This document shows positions 31,141 to 43,334 of a stretch of 64,000 nt of DNA, in pieces. The notes under the pieces are model-generated. The model had not been told where the DNA came from. It searched no databases and saw nothing but the letters and a program-made list of their open reading frames with translations. Source of the DNA: Laburnicola sp. R22_1 (taxonomy: Eukaryota > Ascomycota > Dothideomycetes > Pleosporales > Didymosphaeriaceae); assembly GCA_014281115.1 (NCBI GenBank), contig JACONQ010000005.1, positions 2,790,001 to 2,854,000 on the forward strand. Reading direction: 5' to 3'. The position numbers and the translations under genes were made by a program. Numbering within the stretch: position 1 is the first letter of the stretch; each line of letters opens with the position of its first letter.

Positions 31141-32475
31141 TCACTCCCTTCCACCCACTCTCCTCTCATAATCTTCGGTAAGCCTAGAAGCATCAACGAC
31201 CTCTACACCCTTGCCTAGCCCAACCATATCCGCATTCTCCCACCACTTGTGACCATAGCCTGCGTGTTCGGATTTGGACTTGGCGGCATAACTCTCGTCG
31301 TCGGTATCCACGAGGCCGCCGAGACCCGTTCCATCATTACCGACGACTACGATGGTTTGACCGACCCAGCGGCTCATGTCTTCGATATTCTTTCCATTGG
31401 GGCCACTCAGGGCATCCACGATGTACACAAGGTCGGGCGCGAGGTGGCGGAGCATATGCACGTGACCAGTGGGTGTCGTGAAGGGCATGACCATGGCGGG
31501 GTTCTCAACGAGACGGAGAGCTTGGGAGCGAAGCGTGTTCCAGATATGGTCGTCTGAGCTGCGGGCGGACAGGGCTGGGGTATACGACTCTTCTGGGTGG
31601 GGTTCGACTGAGTGAAGGCCTTCAGGGCCGCCTTCGCCTGGTGTCCGTGCCGGATTGGAGATGGCGTCGTATGAAGATCCGAGAGAAGTAGCGTCGGCCC
31701 TGGAGTTTGGCCGGGAGCGGAGGGCGGGGGTGTAGATGAGCACGAAGAGTTTGGTCCGGCTGAAGTCGGTATCGTGGAGGTGGGAGAGGATAGTCTGCGC
31801 ACGTTAGCTTCGTAGCGCATTTCTTCGCGGACAACTTACAGCATTCTCTGAGCGGTATGAGCCGTGTTCCTCGCGCGGATCATCCATCAGCGACTCGGCT
31901 GAAGCCACAACAGCCACTGTTTTCCTTTGTCCCCCAGTAGAGGGCGCGCCCCTCACCGAAGCGCCGAAGCTTTTCGCGTTCGCATCGACTGCCGTCCTGC
32001 TCTGCGAGCTCTGCGCCTCGACGTTGCGGCGCAAGCTGGCCTCCTCGGACCATCTGCTGTGGTCCGGGTAGTCGTCCTTGCCCTCTTCTCGTATACTCGC
32101 CAGGGCGGCGCCTGCGACCGCGCCCGCCGCGGCGAATCCAGCGGCCGTCTTCTTGCTCACCGTGTCGAACAACTGCTGCGGGCTCGGCGTCCGGCGTATG
32201 GCGCCCTGTACGCGCGAATAGATGCCCGCGTCGTCGCGCCCAACGGCGTGCGACTGGCCAGAGCGCGGCTCGGGCATCTTCGCGTAGCCCTCCTCGCCAT
32301 AGCTCAGATCTTCGTCGTCCTGCTCGTCATCGTCGCGGCGCTCGCTCCACACCCAGGCGGCAAAGCCCGCGGTCGCGACGGTGATGGTGAAGACGAGGGG
32401 CACCCAGTAGCCGAAGGTGCTGCGGGCGTGGGAGCTGTTCTGGCGGCGGTCGTAGCGGTCGTAGGAGAAGGACAT
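31141..32475 (-). CDS. PEX22: Peroxin-22-like protein (peroxisomal anchor of Pex4)
   Basis: Two exons, 32475-31840 and 31794-31141, with a 45-bp intron (GTAAGT, branch GCTAAC, GCGCAG), give 429 aa in phase 0. The protein begins with a short basic segment, then a membrane helix (about residues 22-44, FGYWVPLVFTITVATAGFAA) and SERRDDDEQDDED. A disordered linker and a C-terminal globular region follow (TILSHLHDTDFSRTKLFVLI, then LAPDLVYIVDALSGPNG, VGQTIVVVGND). This arrangement matches fungal Pex22-like proteins, which anchor and activate the ubiquitin-conjugating enzyme Pex4 at the peroxisome membrane for recycling of Pex5. The assignment rests on architecture and remembered family features, so it is moderate. 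The gene is divergent from eIF2B gamma, sharing 254 bp. Confidence 0.62.
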
Positions 32476-32729
32476 GGTGCTAATTCATGGCAGGAGGGGT
32501 GGCGGCGGTGCGGAGGAGTGGTCGAGGGCGGACAGCAGCCAGCTTGTTGTTGTTGGCTGAGCGTGCTGTCACATGTGGCTGGGGGCTGCAGCTAGAGCGC
32601 ACCCTGGCCGCAACTCTTCCAGCCTCGGAGTCATGCACCACCAAACTTTTGGCGGCGCGCACGCTGTGCATTAATACACAGATACCACATCCCGAACAAC
32701 CACCACTTACCACACACCAGCAGGGCGCC

Positions 32730-34501
32730 ATGCCGCACGCCACTCTGCCCCCACCGGGCTTCCAGGCCCTCATCCTGTGCGGCCCGGGCGCGTCGCTGTC
32801 CACCTTCACGTCGTCGCCCAAGGACATACCCAAGGCGCTGCTACCCGTCGCCAACAGGCCCATGGTCTGGTACCCGCTCGAATGGTGTTACCGCATGGGC
32901 GTCACAGGTAGAACACGCGGCAGCCAGCTTGATTCTCGAGCTGACCATGCCCTCGTTATGCAGACATCACCGTCGTGACTCCGCCAGAGTCGCTGGAAGC
33001 CATCGAAGCCGCCCTGGGCCAGAATCCCCACCTTACCTCGCTCCCCTCACCCAAACCTGACCTCATCGCACCGGCAGACCTGACTCACGAGACCGGAACC
33101 GGACATCTCTTCCGACTGCCCGAAGTGCAGGATGCCATCAAAAGCGACTTCATCCTGCTGCCCTGCGATATCGTTTGCGAGCTGGACGGCACAGCGCTGG
33201 CAGATGCGTGGATGGTCGAGGAAGCCGGGTTCGGCGCAGCAACGGGCGGCCTGACCGAGACTGGCAAGATGCCCATCAACATCGGCGGCGAGAAACTCGG
33301 CAGGAGAGGCGGCCTGGGAGTCTGGTATCAGACCAAGGGGGAGGGCAGCAAGAAAGGCGAAGAGACGGACTTCATCGTCACCACGCCGCTCCCTACGCCA
33401 ATCGTACCACCTCCAGCCGACTCGTTGCGACGTAACCTCTCGAACCTAGTCTATACAGCGCCCACTGACACACTGAACGACATCACAGAAGAGAACAAGA
33501 CCTTTCCCGTCCGCCATACTCTCATCCGTAAACATGGGCGCATAAAAATGCTTACCACGCACCGCGACGCCCACATCTACTTCTTTCCCTACTGGGTCCT
33601 GGAGATGATCAACAAGAACGAAAAAATCGAGAGCGTCGCCGAGGACGTGCTGGGCTGGTGGGCAAAGTCCGGCTGGCAAAATGGACTGGGAGACAAGCTC
33701 GGCCTGCGATCGATATTCCAGCCAGAAGATGAACCGGGAAGCGACCACGGTTCGCAAGTCATCGAGGAAGAGCTAGATGTCGCAAAGTTCAGTACCACCT
33801 TCAGCGGCACGAGCCACCCGGATGAGACACCAGCAACGCTAGCATCGCGAGTTCGTCATTCCAACATCGCCGAAGGCCTACAATCCCTCTCGAAACCAAA
33901 ACTTACCGTCCCACCTATACTGGCGTACGTCCAGCCCTCTACTCCGGCGGCACCCCTCATCCGCCGTGTTGATACCGCACACCTCCTCCTCACCATATCA
34001 CTGCGCCTCGCCAAGCTCCCTTCCCTCGAGGAAACCAATAACGTCCCTGCCTCACCCTTCTCCCACGCCTCAAAAGTCGCCCACAAAAACCTTATTCCCA
34101 GGAAGTGCCGCGTCGAAGACGAGAACAGCCTCCTCGCGGAAAATGTCATCGTAGAAGAGAAATGCAACATCAAAGAGTCCTGCATAGGAGCCAACTGCAA
34201 GATCAGCGAGGGCGCACGACTACTGCGGTGTCTATTGATGGAGGGCGCAGAGGTAGGAGAGAATGTACAGCTGACGGATTGCATATTAGGCAGGAGATGC
34301 AAGATTGAAGGCGGGCCGGTCAAGAGCGACGACAGGACGGTGTTGAAGGATTGTGAGGTGCAGGATGGGCAGGTGGTAGAGTGGGGGACGGAGAGCAAGG
34401 GCGAGAAGTTTATGCGGTTTGAGTTGCCGAGTGATGATGGAGAGGAGGGAGGTTTTGGGGATGATGAGATGGACGATGGGGCGGAGATTGCGATAGGCTA
34501 G
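32730..34501 (+). CDS. GCD1: Translation initiation factor eIF2B subunit gamma
   Basis: Exon 1 (32730-32907) and exon 2 (32964-34501) are joined over a 56-bp intron (GTAGAA...TTATGCAG), giving 571 aa. The N-terminal nucleotidyltransferase-like domain starts FQALILCGPGASL and has PKALLPVANRPMVWYPLEWC, then ITVVTPPESLEAIE, and DFILLPCDIVCELDGTALAD. The C-terminal left-handed beta-helix shows hexapeptide repeats (ENVIVEEKCNIKESCIGANC, KISEGARLLRCLLMEGAEVG, VQLTDCILGRRCKIEGG). An acidic tail ends the protein. With epsilon it forms the catalytic subcomplex that exchanges GDP for GTP on eIF2, and it is the target of eIF2-alpha-phosphate control of translation. Length fits the fungal orthologue. Cytoplasmic. 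Confidence 0.9.
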
Positions 34502-35212
34502 TGCGAGTGTGTGGGAGGGGCGTTGAAGTGAGTGTTGGAGCCTGAGCCGAGTGGAAGTAGAACACTGTAAGAAGTAGCGTTTCGATTGCGTCATGATTGG
34601 CGCTATTTGCGCCATCTGAAAAGTAGCTGTTTACGATGATGATATTTTCTCAATAGACGTCACGACATGTTAGACATTCCCTGAGTATATCTTCTAGTTA
34701 CACAATGCTTAATCGTGCATTCACACTTGCCAAAGTTGCAGAACATTATTCTCCAGGTGGGTATCCAGACTCGTGCAAGAACGCGACCCGGCATGGTCCT
34801 GGGCAGCGTATGCACCGGGGTGGAAACAAAACAGCGTTAGAAGAAATACTTGGCTGTTTCTGCGGGCTAGCAGCGCATGCTATGCTTGGAAGGGAGGATT
34901 GGAGATATTTAGGAACGTGGGAACGTGGGAAGAAAGAGTCGGCGACAGTGCCGGGGTTATTCGTACATGGTATGCGTGCAAGGGGTGGAGGGTATGTGCC
35001 TAGGTAGAGACTGGGGGGCCCCTTTGGAGTACGCCTGTCACTCGTTTGTGGTTTTCCCGAGGAGTGATTAAGAAATGAAAAATTGCGCTCTTCGATAGTT
35101 CATTGTAAATAAAAATAAAAATGGGTATCTTGAAAAGCTAAACGCTCAGACTCCCTCCGGATAGGGAGTAGATCAAGGGAAACCGAGAGATTACGCAGAG
35201 CCCTAGACCACG
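34502..35212. other. Convergent 3' region, no gene seen
   Basis: Lies between the ends of eIF2B gamma and Swc5. Open frames at 34705-35007 have no features. An AATAAAAATAAA-like stretch near 35108-35118, read on the minus strand, is the probable 3' end of the Swc5 transcript. Confidence 0.4.
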
Positions 35213-36363
35213 TTATGAAGCCATGGCGACAGTCTTCATCTTCTTCCTCTCTTCCTCTCCCCTCGCCTCGACACCAGCTAAGAACTCCATCCGTCCCAGA
35301 TAGGACTCTTTCGTCTTGCCGTGCGTATCCAGTTCTTCTGCAATGCCCTCCTTGTCGACAAAACCAGTCCAATCTAGTCGCGACTTGTCCACCACATTGA
35401 GTTTCTGCACCTTCTCCGCCTTCGCAGCCTTGGGCGCTTCTTGTGGTGGGCCATGCGCTTGTCCTGCGGAAGCGGTAACTGCAGTCTTCCGAGGCCACGA
35501 GAGCTGGTGTTCTGGGGCCAGGGCACGAACGTAACCGGTTGGATTCGAGTCGAAGCGCAAAGGTCGACGGAGTGGCCGGCGGATCTTAGGCCCTTCCTCT
35601 TTAGTTTCTTTGTGTTGGTGTTCTTCCTCAACTGTCTTCTCCGCTGCAGGGTCTGCTGTCTTCCAACCATCTGATAAGTATCGTTCGAGGGCGGAACGCG
35701 GGACCTGCTTTTCTTCCTCCGTGCGCTGGCCTGCGAACGTATACACTTTCTTTACTGTCACCTGCTCTTCTTCTTCTGCTGAAGTGGCTTGAGGTGCGAC
35801 TGCATTAGCTACGTCTGCGCGAGTCTCAGTGGTAAGGACAGCTTCGGCTATGGGCGCAGGAGAGGGCTTCAGCGGTGCAGCCAACATTTGCGCCCACAGC
35901 GCATCGACGTCGACGGTCGCCCCTTCTGTTCTGGCGAGAGGCTTGCGTTCCTTCTGTCTATAGGACGGAGAAGTCAGCAATGGCCCGATTAAATATGCGC
36001 ATAGACATACTCGACCCTCCTCTGCGCCCGCGTTTTTATCAAGCCGCCCTCGCCGCCCTCGTCGCCCTCGTCGGACAGCAGCAATTCATCCTCGTCTGCC
36101 TTTGCGCCTTTCCGCTTCTTCGCTTTCCGCTTCCGTGCTGCCTCGATCGTCACCTCGTCTCCAGAGTCCAGCTCCGCGTCGGCCGCCGCCTTGCGCTTTG
36201 CTCTGCCCTGTGCAGGTTTCGCAACCGTGTGTTCTTCGTCATCGGAGCTGGAGGCTGCTTCGGCGTCTTCGGGTACGACGGCGGGATTGAAGTCTTCATC
36301 GGATGATTCGTGGTAGTCGGCTTCGACATCGGAGAGGTCTTGGTCGGCATCTGGAGGCGCCAT
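35213..36363 (-). CDS. SWC5: SWR1-complex protein Swc5 (BCNT family)
   Basis: Exon 1 (36363-36011) and exon 2 (35957-35213) are separated by a 53-bp intron (GTATGT...CTATAG). The product is 365 aa. The N-terminus is very acidic (DLSDVEADYHESSDEDFNP, ASSSDDEEH), a histone H2A-H2B binding type of segment, followed by basic patches (KRKAKKRKGAK). The C-terminal BCNT domain is clear: KLNVVDKSRLDWTGFVDKEG, then EELDTHGKTKESYLGRMEFL. Swc5 is needed for the SWR1 remodeller to exchange H2A for H2A.Z. Nuclear. It is divergent from the downstream membrane protein, sharing a 276-bp promoter. Confidence 0.9.
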
Positions 36364-36639
36364 TGTGGGATGTTGGAGGCGAGAGGGTTGCCGTACCCGC
36401 GCGGCAGGTGCAGACGAGGAACCACACTCGTGTAGACGATCGACAGCTAGAGCGCAACCGGTTGGCGTGCGGCCCAAGCTCCATGCACCGCATCAGGCAA
36501 TGACGTGCGGGACGCGTCAAATCAAACAACACCACACATCACAACACTACAACACTACCTACAACACCAGTCCCTTGACACGCGCCGCCCCGCAATGCGC
36601 ACGCTTTCCAACTGCTGACACACACACTTTCCACGCACC

Positions 36640-38396
36640 ATGGCGCCTCTTGAAACGAACGCGACTATGCAGAGCAATAGACTGGCCATCGCCCTGTTCT
36701 CCGGCCAGACCCTACTTGTTGCTGCGCTTACGGGCCATGTGCTCCTAAAGGCCCGTCGCGCAGCGCATTCCCTCCCGCCATCCACCGCGACGCGCGCGCA
36801 AAGCCACGCCCGGCGCCGCCATGCCATCACTCTTTCCATTCTTGCCTTTCTGTCGCTGGCCTCGGTGACGACCTTCGCCGTCATGTGGCGCGCCTTGTCG
36901 TACCTGCACTGGGCGGAGACGGGAAACCACGAGACGCCTGGCAGCCTCTGGACCGGCTGGTATGGGACGGGAGACGAAGGAGTGGGAACATGGAGGCTGG
37001 GCGATTGGTTGAGCGACACGGATCTTATTCGCGCATCCGACGAGGTTGCAATCGCGAAACCAGAAGCATTCCTGTATACCGCCCAGCATTTCGTTGCTCT
37101 TGTAGCCAATTCCATATTCATGGGCGTACAAGGTAAGTTGTTCCACTACACCCCTAAGGCGAATCATGGGGTGCTTCTCTGAGACGCGGGCATGGCGAGC
37201 GTGAGTATACACGAGACTAACTTCTCCCGTAGGTCGCAGGCGCAACCTTTCTACCTATACCATCGCATCATTCGTTGTTTTGAGCGCAATAGGAAGCCTC
37301 GGATATGCGCTCAATCTGTTCTTCATCGTCATGCTGTATACCCCGCTAGTCAAACATAGCGAGGGAAATCCGCGCCGCGATCCTCTCTTCGCTCCGAACC
37401 CAGCTGTCTTCTACGTCCCAGTGCTGATATCTATCTTTGCCTTGCATACACTGCCGGGTCAGCTGAAAGCAAACAAGGACGTCATTCTTCTGCGTTGGGG
37501 CTATCTGCTCGTGCCCCTCTTCCTTGCATTTGCACCGCAGGTATGTTTCATTTTGTAAGACATGGCAGAAGACTGACCTTCGATAGATAGTCCCAGTGAG
37601 CTGGGGTCAGCATCATATTTCAAAGACGTCCGCACATCGCTCGTACGCCCGGGCTTTCTACGTCTTGTCCTGTGCCTCCTTTGTACTCCACTGGAAGCTT
37701 TTTGGATTTGCGACCTTGGCTAGCACACCCCCCGATCCAGCTTCGGTATATGACCTGCTCAAGCACGCGGTTGGGAAACAAAGCCGCTCCACGTCAAACC
37801 GATTGCTAGAAGGTGTCAGCCACCTAGGCCAGAAGCTGAAGCCCATCAGCATACATCCAGCTGTCAGCGTCACCACTATGGATGTCTTATTCACCGCTAT
37901 CAGTCTCTATGCCTGGGCCTTCATTCGCGATCTTGACGTGGAAGCAATGCTCAACAACAGTGTCCTTTCGTTCCTCGTTCCGAACAAGACGGAGAAGCAT
38001 GTAGCATTTGATAGCAAGGCGGAGAAGAGGCAAGATATCGAACTTGAAGAGCCCATGTCGGTGATAACCCCGCGAAAACGTGGCCGGCCAAGGAAGAGCA
38101 CTCTCACGAATGGCACCTCGTCATCCTCAACACCTTTTGCGAGGACCTCACTCAGAAGGAGCACCAGGGAAAAGTCCCGAAGCGAGTTGGGTTTGAACGG
38201 CGAAGATGCTTACGAACCGAGTTCGGCCGCGAGCCGAGATCTTAATCAGACCGAGACCGACGGAGCGACTACGACGGATGACGTGGTTGGTTCTTCGGAG
38301 TCGACTGCGTTGGCTATGTTCCTAGCTTTTATCGGCGGACTGGGGCAGGTGTCTGCCAGTGTGATGGGAGCTGAGGTGACGCAGGCTGCCGAGTAG
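36640..38396 (+). CDS. Polytopic membrane protein with an AT-hook-like motif
   Basis: Three exons, 36640-37132, 37233-37540 and 37587-38396, with 100- and 46-bp introns, keep frame and give 536 aa. Hydrophobic helices include LAIALFSGQTLLVAALTGHV (about 15-34), ITLSILAFLSLASVTTFAVM (about 63-82), EAFLYTAQHFVALVANSIFM, TIASFVVLSAIGSLGYALNL, VFYVPVLISIFAL, WGYLLVPLFLAF, AFYVLSCASFVLHW and TTMDVLFTAISLYAWAF, making seven or eight. The C-terminal cytosolic-type tail is charged and carries PRKRGRPRKS (about 419-428), a canonical AT-hook core GRP flanked by basic residues. The last segment is hydrophobic (TALAMFLAFIGGLGQV). I recognise no family name. It is probably a fungal integral membrane protein of unknown role. 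Confidence 0.78.
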
Positions 38397-39892
38397 GCGG
38401 ACATGGGCGCGTGCTATGCGCGTATGGAATGACGCGGAAAGGCGTTTTCGGATTTTGTCGTGGATTGATTTCGTATGATACCTGTACTACGCGTGTTTTG
38501 TGAGCGAGTTTAATGTTGACGAGGGCCAGTCCGGTTTGTGGCACGATGGCGTTCTTAGGTACTTTACTTTGTAGCACATTTTGCCATGAGTCATGAGGTA
38601 AGAGGAGAGTTATTTGTAGGCAATTTATCCATTTGAGGTGTCGATGGAGTTTACCCAGGGGTGAGCAATATTGCCCTCGATTACTCAGATCCGTCCCTCC
38701 GGCGACTCGTCATTTGCAGTCAGTCAGATAAGCGTACACGCGACCCGTGCGTTTGTAGTGCTGCATGTCGGACGGTCCTGACGGACGCACCCGAGCAGCC
38801 ACACCACAGCGTGGGATTCCCGGTAAGTCGGGCCCGAGTCAGTCTCGCAGCAGATTCTCGGCTCTCGTGCGTTGCAGATGGTTGGGATAATTCGCTGGAT
38901 GAGCTTGGGATGGACTCGATGGAGTTGCAGTGGCCATGTTAAGCAACAAGCGCGGCGGCTGGTGAAAGGCACTGCATGCAGCTCGAGATTGGCAGCAAGC
39001 CACATCTGCGACTCCGCTTGGCAACGCTGTTCTTCTTGACTTCTTCCACCTCGGACGCCCTGTGTCACGGGCGCGCATTCGCATTCGATCCCCAGCCGGC
39101 GCCTGAGAGACTCGCGCTGGCTGCCTGTTCGTCTGTTCGTTGCCTGTCCCGCCGCCGCTCCCAAAGGCTACCACGAGCCCGTCGGCTGTACCTCGCCCTT
39201 CCCGCCCGCTGCTCAGCGCAGAGAGGTGCGCGCGCCAGATAGCTCAAGCCTCACAGGAGTCTGTCAGTGTGAGCGCAGCCGTGCGTGCTCGCTGCTTTTA
39301 GGCCGGTGCGGCCCAAAGCCCATCACTACCGCAGGCCGTGCGCTCCGCAAGACTATTACATACTACCCTACCACGCCATGGAGGTGAGCATCCGCGCTCT
39401 TTCTTTTTCTCAGCTTCACGTCCAGCAGCATTGCCCCTGGTCCTGCCTGCCCTCTGCCATATCCCTTCGCGTCTTCCTCAGCCTACTTCGCCTTGCCTTG
39501 CGCCCGCCCACCATGGCTTGACGTCTCTGCGCTCGTGCTGGGCTCCTGGGGCGACAGGCCTGCATCTATCACGCTTGTAGAACCTCAAACCTGCGCCGAT
39601 TCCCCCGTCGCAGCCTGTCCATCCCGTATCGCCGCCCAATATCTCTGCCCGGCGCCGTTGCCTCTGCCAGACACGTCATCCCAGCGCGGCTGCCACTTAT
39701 GACAGGAGTACGACGCTTCACCACCGCCATGCCCGTCAGGTAAAGGCGGAGAGACGCGGAGACAGTCGCACTTCGTTTCGCACGCGCTTCTAGCCATCCG
39801 CACATCTCGTCCATTTTATCCTCCCCTTCCTCTCCATTTCCTCTGTTTTCTGCTCGTTCCAGCCAAGATACCCTGTGCTACCTCACCTCATC
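38397..39892. other. GC-rich intergenic region and long leader of GTR2
   Basis: No gene is supported. 39285-39890 is pyrimidine-rich and holds an ATG GAG directly followed by a strong donor (GTGAGC at about 39384). It may be a spliced 5' leader with an upstream start codon before GTR2. 38700-39250 is GC-rich with open frames on both strands and no recognised protein. Confidence 0.4.
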
Positions 39893-41260
39893 ATGGACTC
39901 CAATCACCGGCGTTTGTCAGCTTCTTACGATTCTTTTCCCTCCGATCCGCAATTGGCGCAGGAGGATCCGTCACAGGCCGACCCCTCGCGTTTGAAACCC
40001 GGAGCCCAGTTAACCTTGATGCGATATCTACAGGACCTACCTGACGCCGAAGTACCCCACACGGACCCAGTGCCACCTCGTTTCCATACCGGACGTCTGC
40101 CCAACAGCAAGGCCGGTGATGGAAAGCCGCGGTTACTACTCATGGGCCAGAGAAGGTATGTTGTGTCGTGTATCACCTTGCCTCGCTGACCCTGGTACAG
40201 GAGTGGGAAGTCTTCGATATCCAGCGTAGTCTTTCACAAACTGCCACCTAGCGAGACGTTGTATCTCGAGACGACAACTCGCATCAAGAAGGAGTCTATG
40301 CAGTGAGTCATGCCCTCTCCGGTCTTCTATACGTAGTCACTCATACAGTCAGCTCGTTTATGGATTTTCAAGTGTGGGATTTTCCCGGCCACTTGGACTA
40401 CTTCGATCCTGCCTTCGATGTCGACAACATCTTTGAGGAGATCGGAGCGTTAATATGGGTGATTGACGCGCAGGATGAATACCTCGAGGCCATCATGCGC
40501 CTCAACACGACCATCCTCAACCTGCAGCATTCCTACCCCAATATCAACGTGGAAGTCTTCGTGCACAAAGTTGATGGCCTCTCAGAAGACTACAAAGGCG
40601 ACACCTTCCGCGACATCATTCAGCGCGTGCAAGATGAGCTCTCGGACCACGGCTATGAAAACGCACCGGTGTCCTTCTATCAAACTAGCATCTACGACCA
40701 TTCCATCTTCGAGGCCTTCTCCAAAGTGATCCAGAAGCTAATCCCGCAGCTCCCAGCTCTCGAAGCGCTGCTCAACAGCTTGTGCAGCACGTGCCACATC
40801 GAAAAGGCGTACTTGTTCGACATCATGAGCAAGATATACATTGCGACTGACACGAGCCCAACAGACATCGGAAGCTATGAGATTTGCTCGGATTACATCG
40901 ATGTCGTCATTGACGTTAGTGAGATCTATGGATGGCCGCGCGGGGAGCAGAATGGAGACGATGAGGGCCTGGCTGAGACGGGCAACAATGACGCCGAAAG
41001 CCTGATTACCATGGAGAGGAAAGGGAATAACTACTTGTATCTTCGGGAGATCAACAAGTAAGTTAACACAAAAGGTTATCAGAAGGCTATGGCTAATGTG
41101 GAAACGGCACAGATATCTCGCCCTCATTTGCCTGATGGGCGACGACAGCCCTGCCCAGAAGAAGGCCGTCATCGACTACAACGTCGGTGTTTTCCAGGCA
41201 GCGCTTAAGCAGGTCTTTCCTCGAGCGGATAGAGATGCGGTTGATGCGCCGCCCTCTTGA
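39893..41260 (+). CDS. GTR2: Rag GTPase Gtr2 (RagC/D orthologue)
   Basis: Four exons (39893-40155, 40201-40302, 40353-41057, 41113-41260) with short introns of 45, 50 and 55 bp give 405 aa, in frame throughout. A disordered N-terminus of ~80 residues precedes [20 protein letters not shown] (P-loop). It continues with [11 protein letters not shown] (switch I), [17 protein letters not shown] (G3, DxxG as DFPG), [28 protein letters not shown] (G4, HKVD in place of NKxD, usual for RagC) and [10 protein letters not shown]. The C-terminal roadblock-like domain ([18 protein letters not shown]) completes it. With Gtr1 it forms the heterodimer that carries TORC1 control to the vacuole or lysosome in response to amino acids. 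Intron 1 splits the P-loop itself. Confidence 0.92.
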
Positions 41261-41838
41261 TCCAACTTCATGTACATTCGAAATTCTCTTTGCACACAAA
41301 AGTCTGGATTGCGGGCGGATGTATCTTTATGAGAAAAGCCCCGAGGTTTCCGGAAGGGATGGGAGCGAAAAGCGCATCTGTATGATAGATGGATAGCCGA
41401 ATAGAGAGGACGTACTTGGTAGTTCATGTCTGCACCAAGGTCCACCTTAGCTGAGTACCTAGGATGGATGCTGTCGCTGCACGTGACAATGTCAGTTTCG
41501 GAGGTTATACATAAACCTCAACCATGGGACCTCGGAATGGCCAAGCCCGCGTCTACCGTCCAATCGCGTGGCGGCGGAAGTAATCTCGCTCGCAAGACAT
41601 TGACCCGCAGCCCATCCATCCTGGCGCGTCGGACCGCTTGAACCTGTTCTACCCTGGATGCACACAGAGGACACCATGTTCAGTCGCTCATTCTCAGCCG
41701 ACGTCTCGTTCCATCTCACTGCCATTTTGTAGAGCCACAGCACCATCAAGATCTCCACCAACACCCCTCCTCTCCCAGCTCCCCTCCACACTCGACCGAC
41801 AATCCACCAGGGAAACACCCACCTACACCACCCTCACA
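41261..41838. other. Intergenic region between GTR2 and the MAPR gene
   Basis: No gene seen. The last 130 bp are C/T- and A-rich leader (CCACCCTCACA before the ATG). Confidence 0.4.
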
Positions 41839-42750
41839 ATGGCCGCCCGCAACCGGCGCGCCGCGCCCACAAAAGACACCCCCGAACCCGCCGAGCCCAT
41901 CAAGCGCGCTGCAAATACGCCATCATCGTCCGGCATTTCCATCTTAGACATCCTCCGCGTCGCAGGCGGCATTCTGCTCTTCAGCAGCGCCCTCTCCTAC
42001 CTCACCACAAGCGGCACGTCGCTAACATGGGGCTACAACCCCTGGTGGACCCGCGCCCGAGAATGGAAAGCCCTCCTCGTACGTAACACGTAACACCCCG
42101 TTCGATTCCATGTCCTCCCTCCCCTCCCCCGCCCCCGGGAATAACTAACTAAACTGACTACCTACTCAACACAACAGAGCCCCCCCATCTCCCTAACCGA
42201 CGCCCAACTCCTCACCTACGCCGGCACCACGCCCACCCTCCCCATCTACGTCGCCCTAAACGGCACCATCTACGACGTCTCCACCAACCCTTTGACGTAC
42301 GGCCCCACGGGCTCCTACCACTTCTTCGCCGGCCGCGACGCCGCCCGCGCCTTCCTCACCGGCTGCTTCGACTCGGACCTCACGCCCGACCTGCGCGGCG
42401 TCGAGCAAATGTTCGTCCCCGTCGAGCCGTGGGAGCGGCCGCCGCCGCAGGACGCGACCGCGGAAGACAAGGCCGAGCATGCGGCGTTGGAGGCGCGCGC
42501 AAGGAGGAAGAGAGCGGCCATGAGTAAGGGGGAGTTGAAGAATAGGGCGGCGAGGGAGCTAAGGGAGGCGAGGGCGAGGGTTAGGGACGGGTTGGAGCAT
42601 TGGCATGCTATGTTTAGGGGAGATAAGGGGAAGGCGTATAGGAAGGTGGGTACCGTGAAGAGGGAGGAGGGGTGGTTGCAGAAGTTGCCCAAGAGGGCCT
42701 TGTGTGAGCAGGCGGAGAAGAGTCGGCCCGTGAGGAAGTATGATGATTGA
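41839..42750 (+). CDS. Membrane-anchored cytochrome-b5-like (MAPR family) protein
   Basis: Exons 41839-42078 and 42178-42750 with a 99-bp intron (GTACGT...CAACAG) give 270 aa. After a short basic, disordered start a membrane helix follows (ILDILRVAGGILLFSSALSY, about residues 35-54). The MAPR/cytochrome-b5-like domain shows ISLTDAQLLTYAGTTP, LPIYVALNGTIYDVS, YGPTGSYHFFAGRDAARAF and FDSDLTPDLRGVE, all standard. This differs from true cytochrome b5 in lacking the two haem-binding His and instead has the conserved Tyr residues of MAPR proteins. The C-terminal ~110 residues are a charged helical extension. Such proteins bind haem and support sterol synthesis P450s; this one is a longer relative, not a minimal Dap1. 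Confidence 0.85.
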
Positions 42751-43334
42751 GACGAGCTTCCTGGGGCCGCGGAGAGGGGATGGTTTGGTTCATATGTGCG
42801 ACATATAAAGCGTAGCATAGTACTGTAGACGCAGTTTACATAAGGTTGGTATCAAAGCTAGATCTTTGCGTGACGAGTTGAATCGAGTGGCATGTGAACG
42901 ATGGATGAACAAATTAGCCAGTAGTTGCTTCATGGGTGCTACTAATTTGCATACAGCCTTCTTCTTTCCTAGGAAAGATGCTCGTTCATCTTGCTCAGAC
43001 ACTTGGCTCAGAATGATATACTAAAGTCACGTTGCAATGCACATGCACCCACATCATCGTCTCACGCGAGCGCCTCTACAAACTTCAGCAACAGACCACT
43101 CGATGGGTATCAACAAGACGTGGTTTCGAATCTTTTTCGTTCAATACATAACCGACTCATCAGTGGGCCCGAACAAAGCCGAGCCCGTCCTCTCAAATCA
43201 TTCCCACGTGAGCGTGCCAATCCATGTATGACCCTTCCATCACGAAGACGCCGACCGACAATGGGGAAGAGGAATGTCGGTGAAAAATTGAAATTAGACC
43301 CGAGCCTGGCCTGCCATCTCAGCGTTCGAGCCGC
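42751..43334. other. Convergent intergenic region
   Basis: No gene is seen between the ends of the MAPR and S25 genes. 43030-43330 holds open frames on the plus strand without features. Confidence 0.4.
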
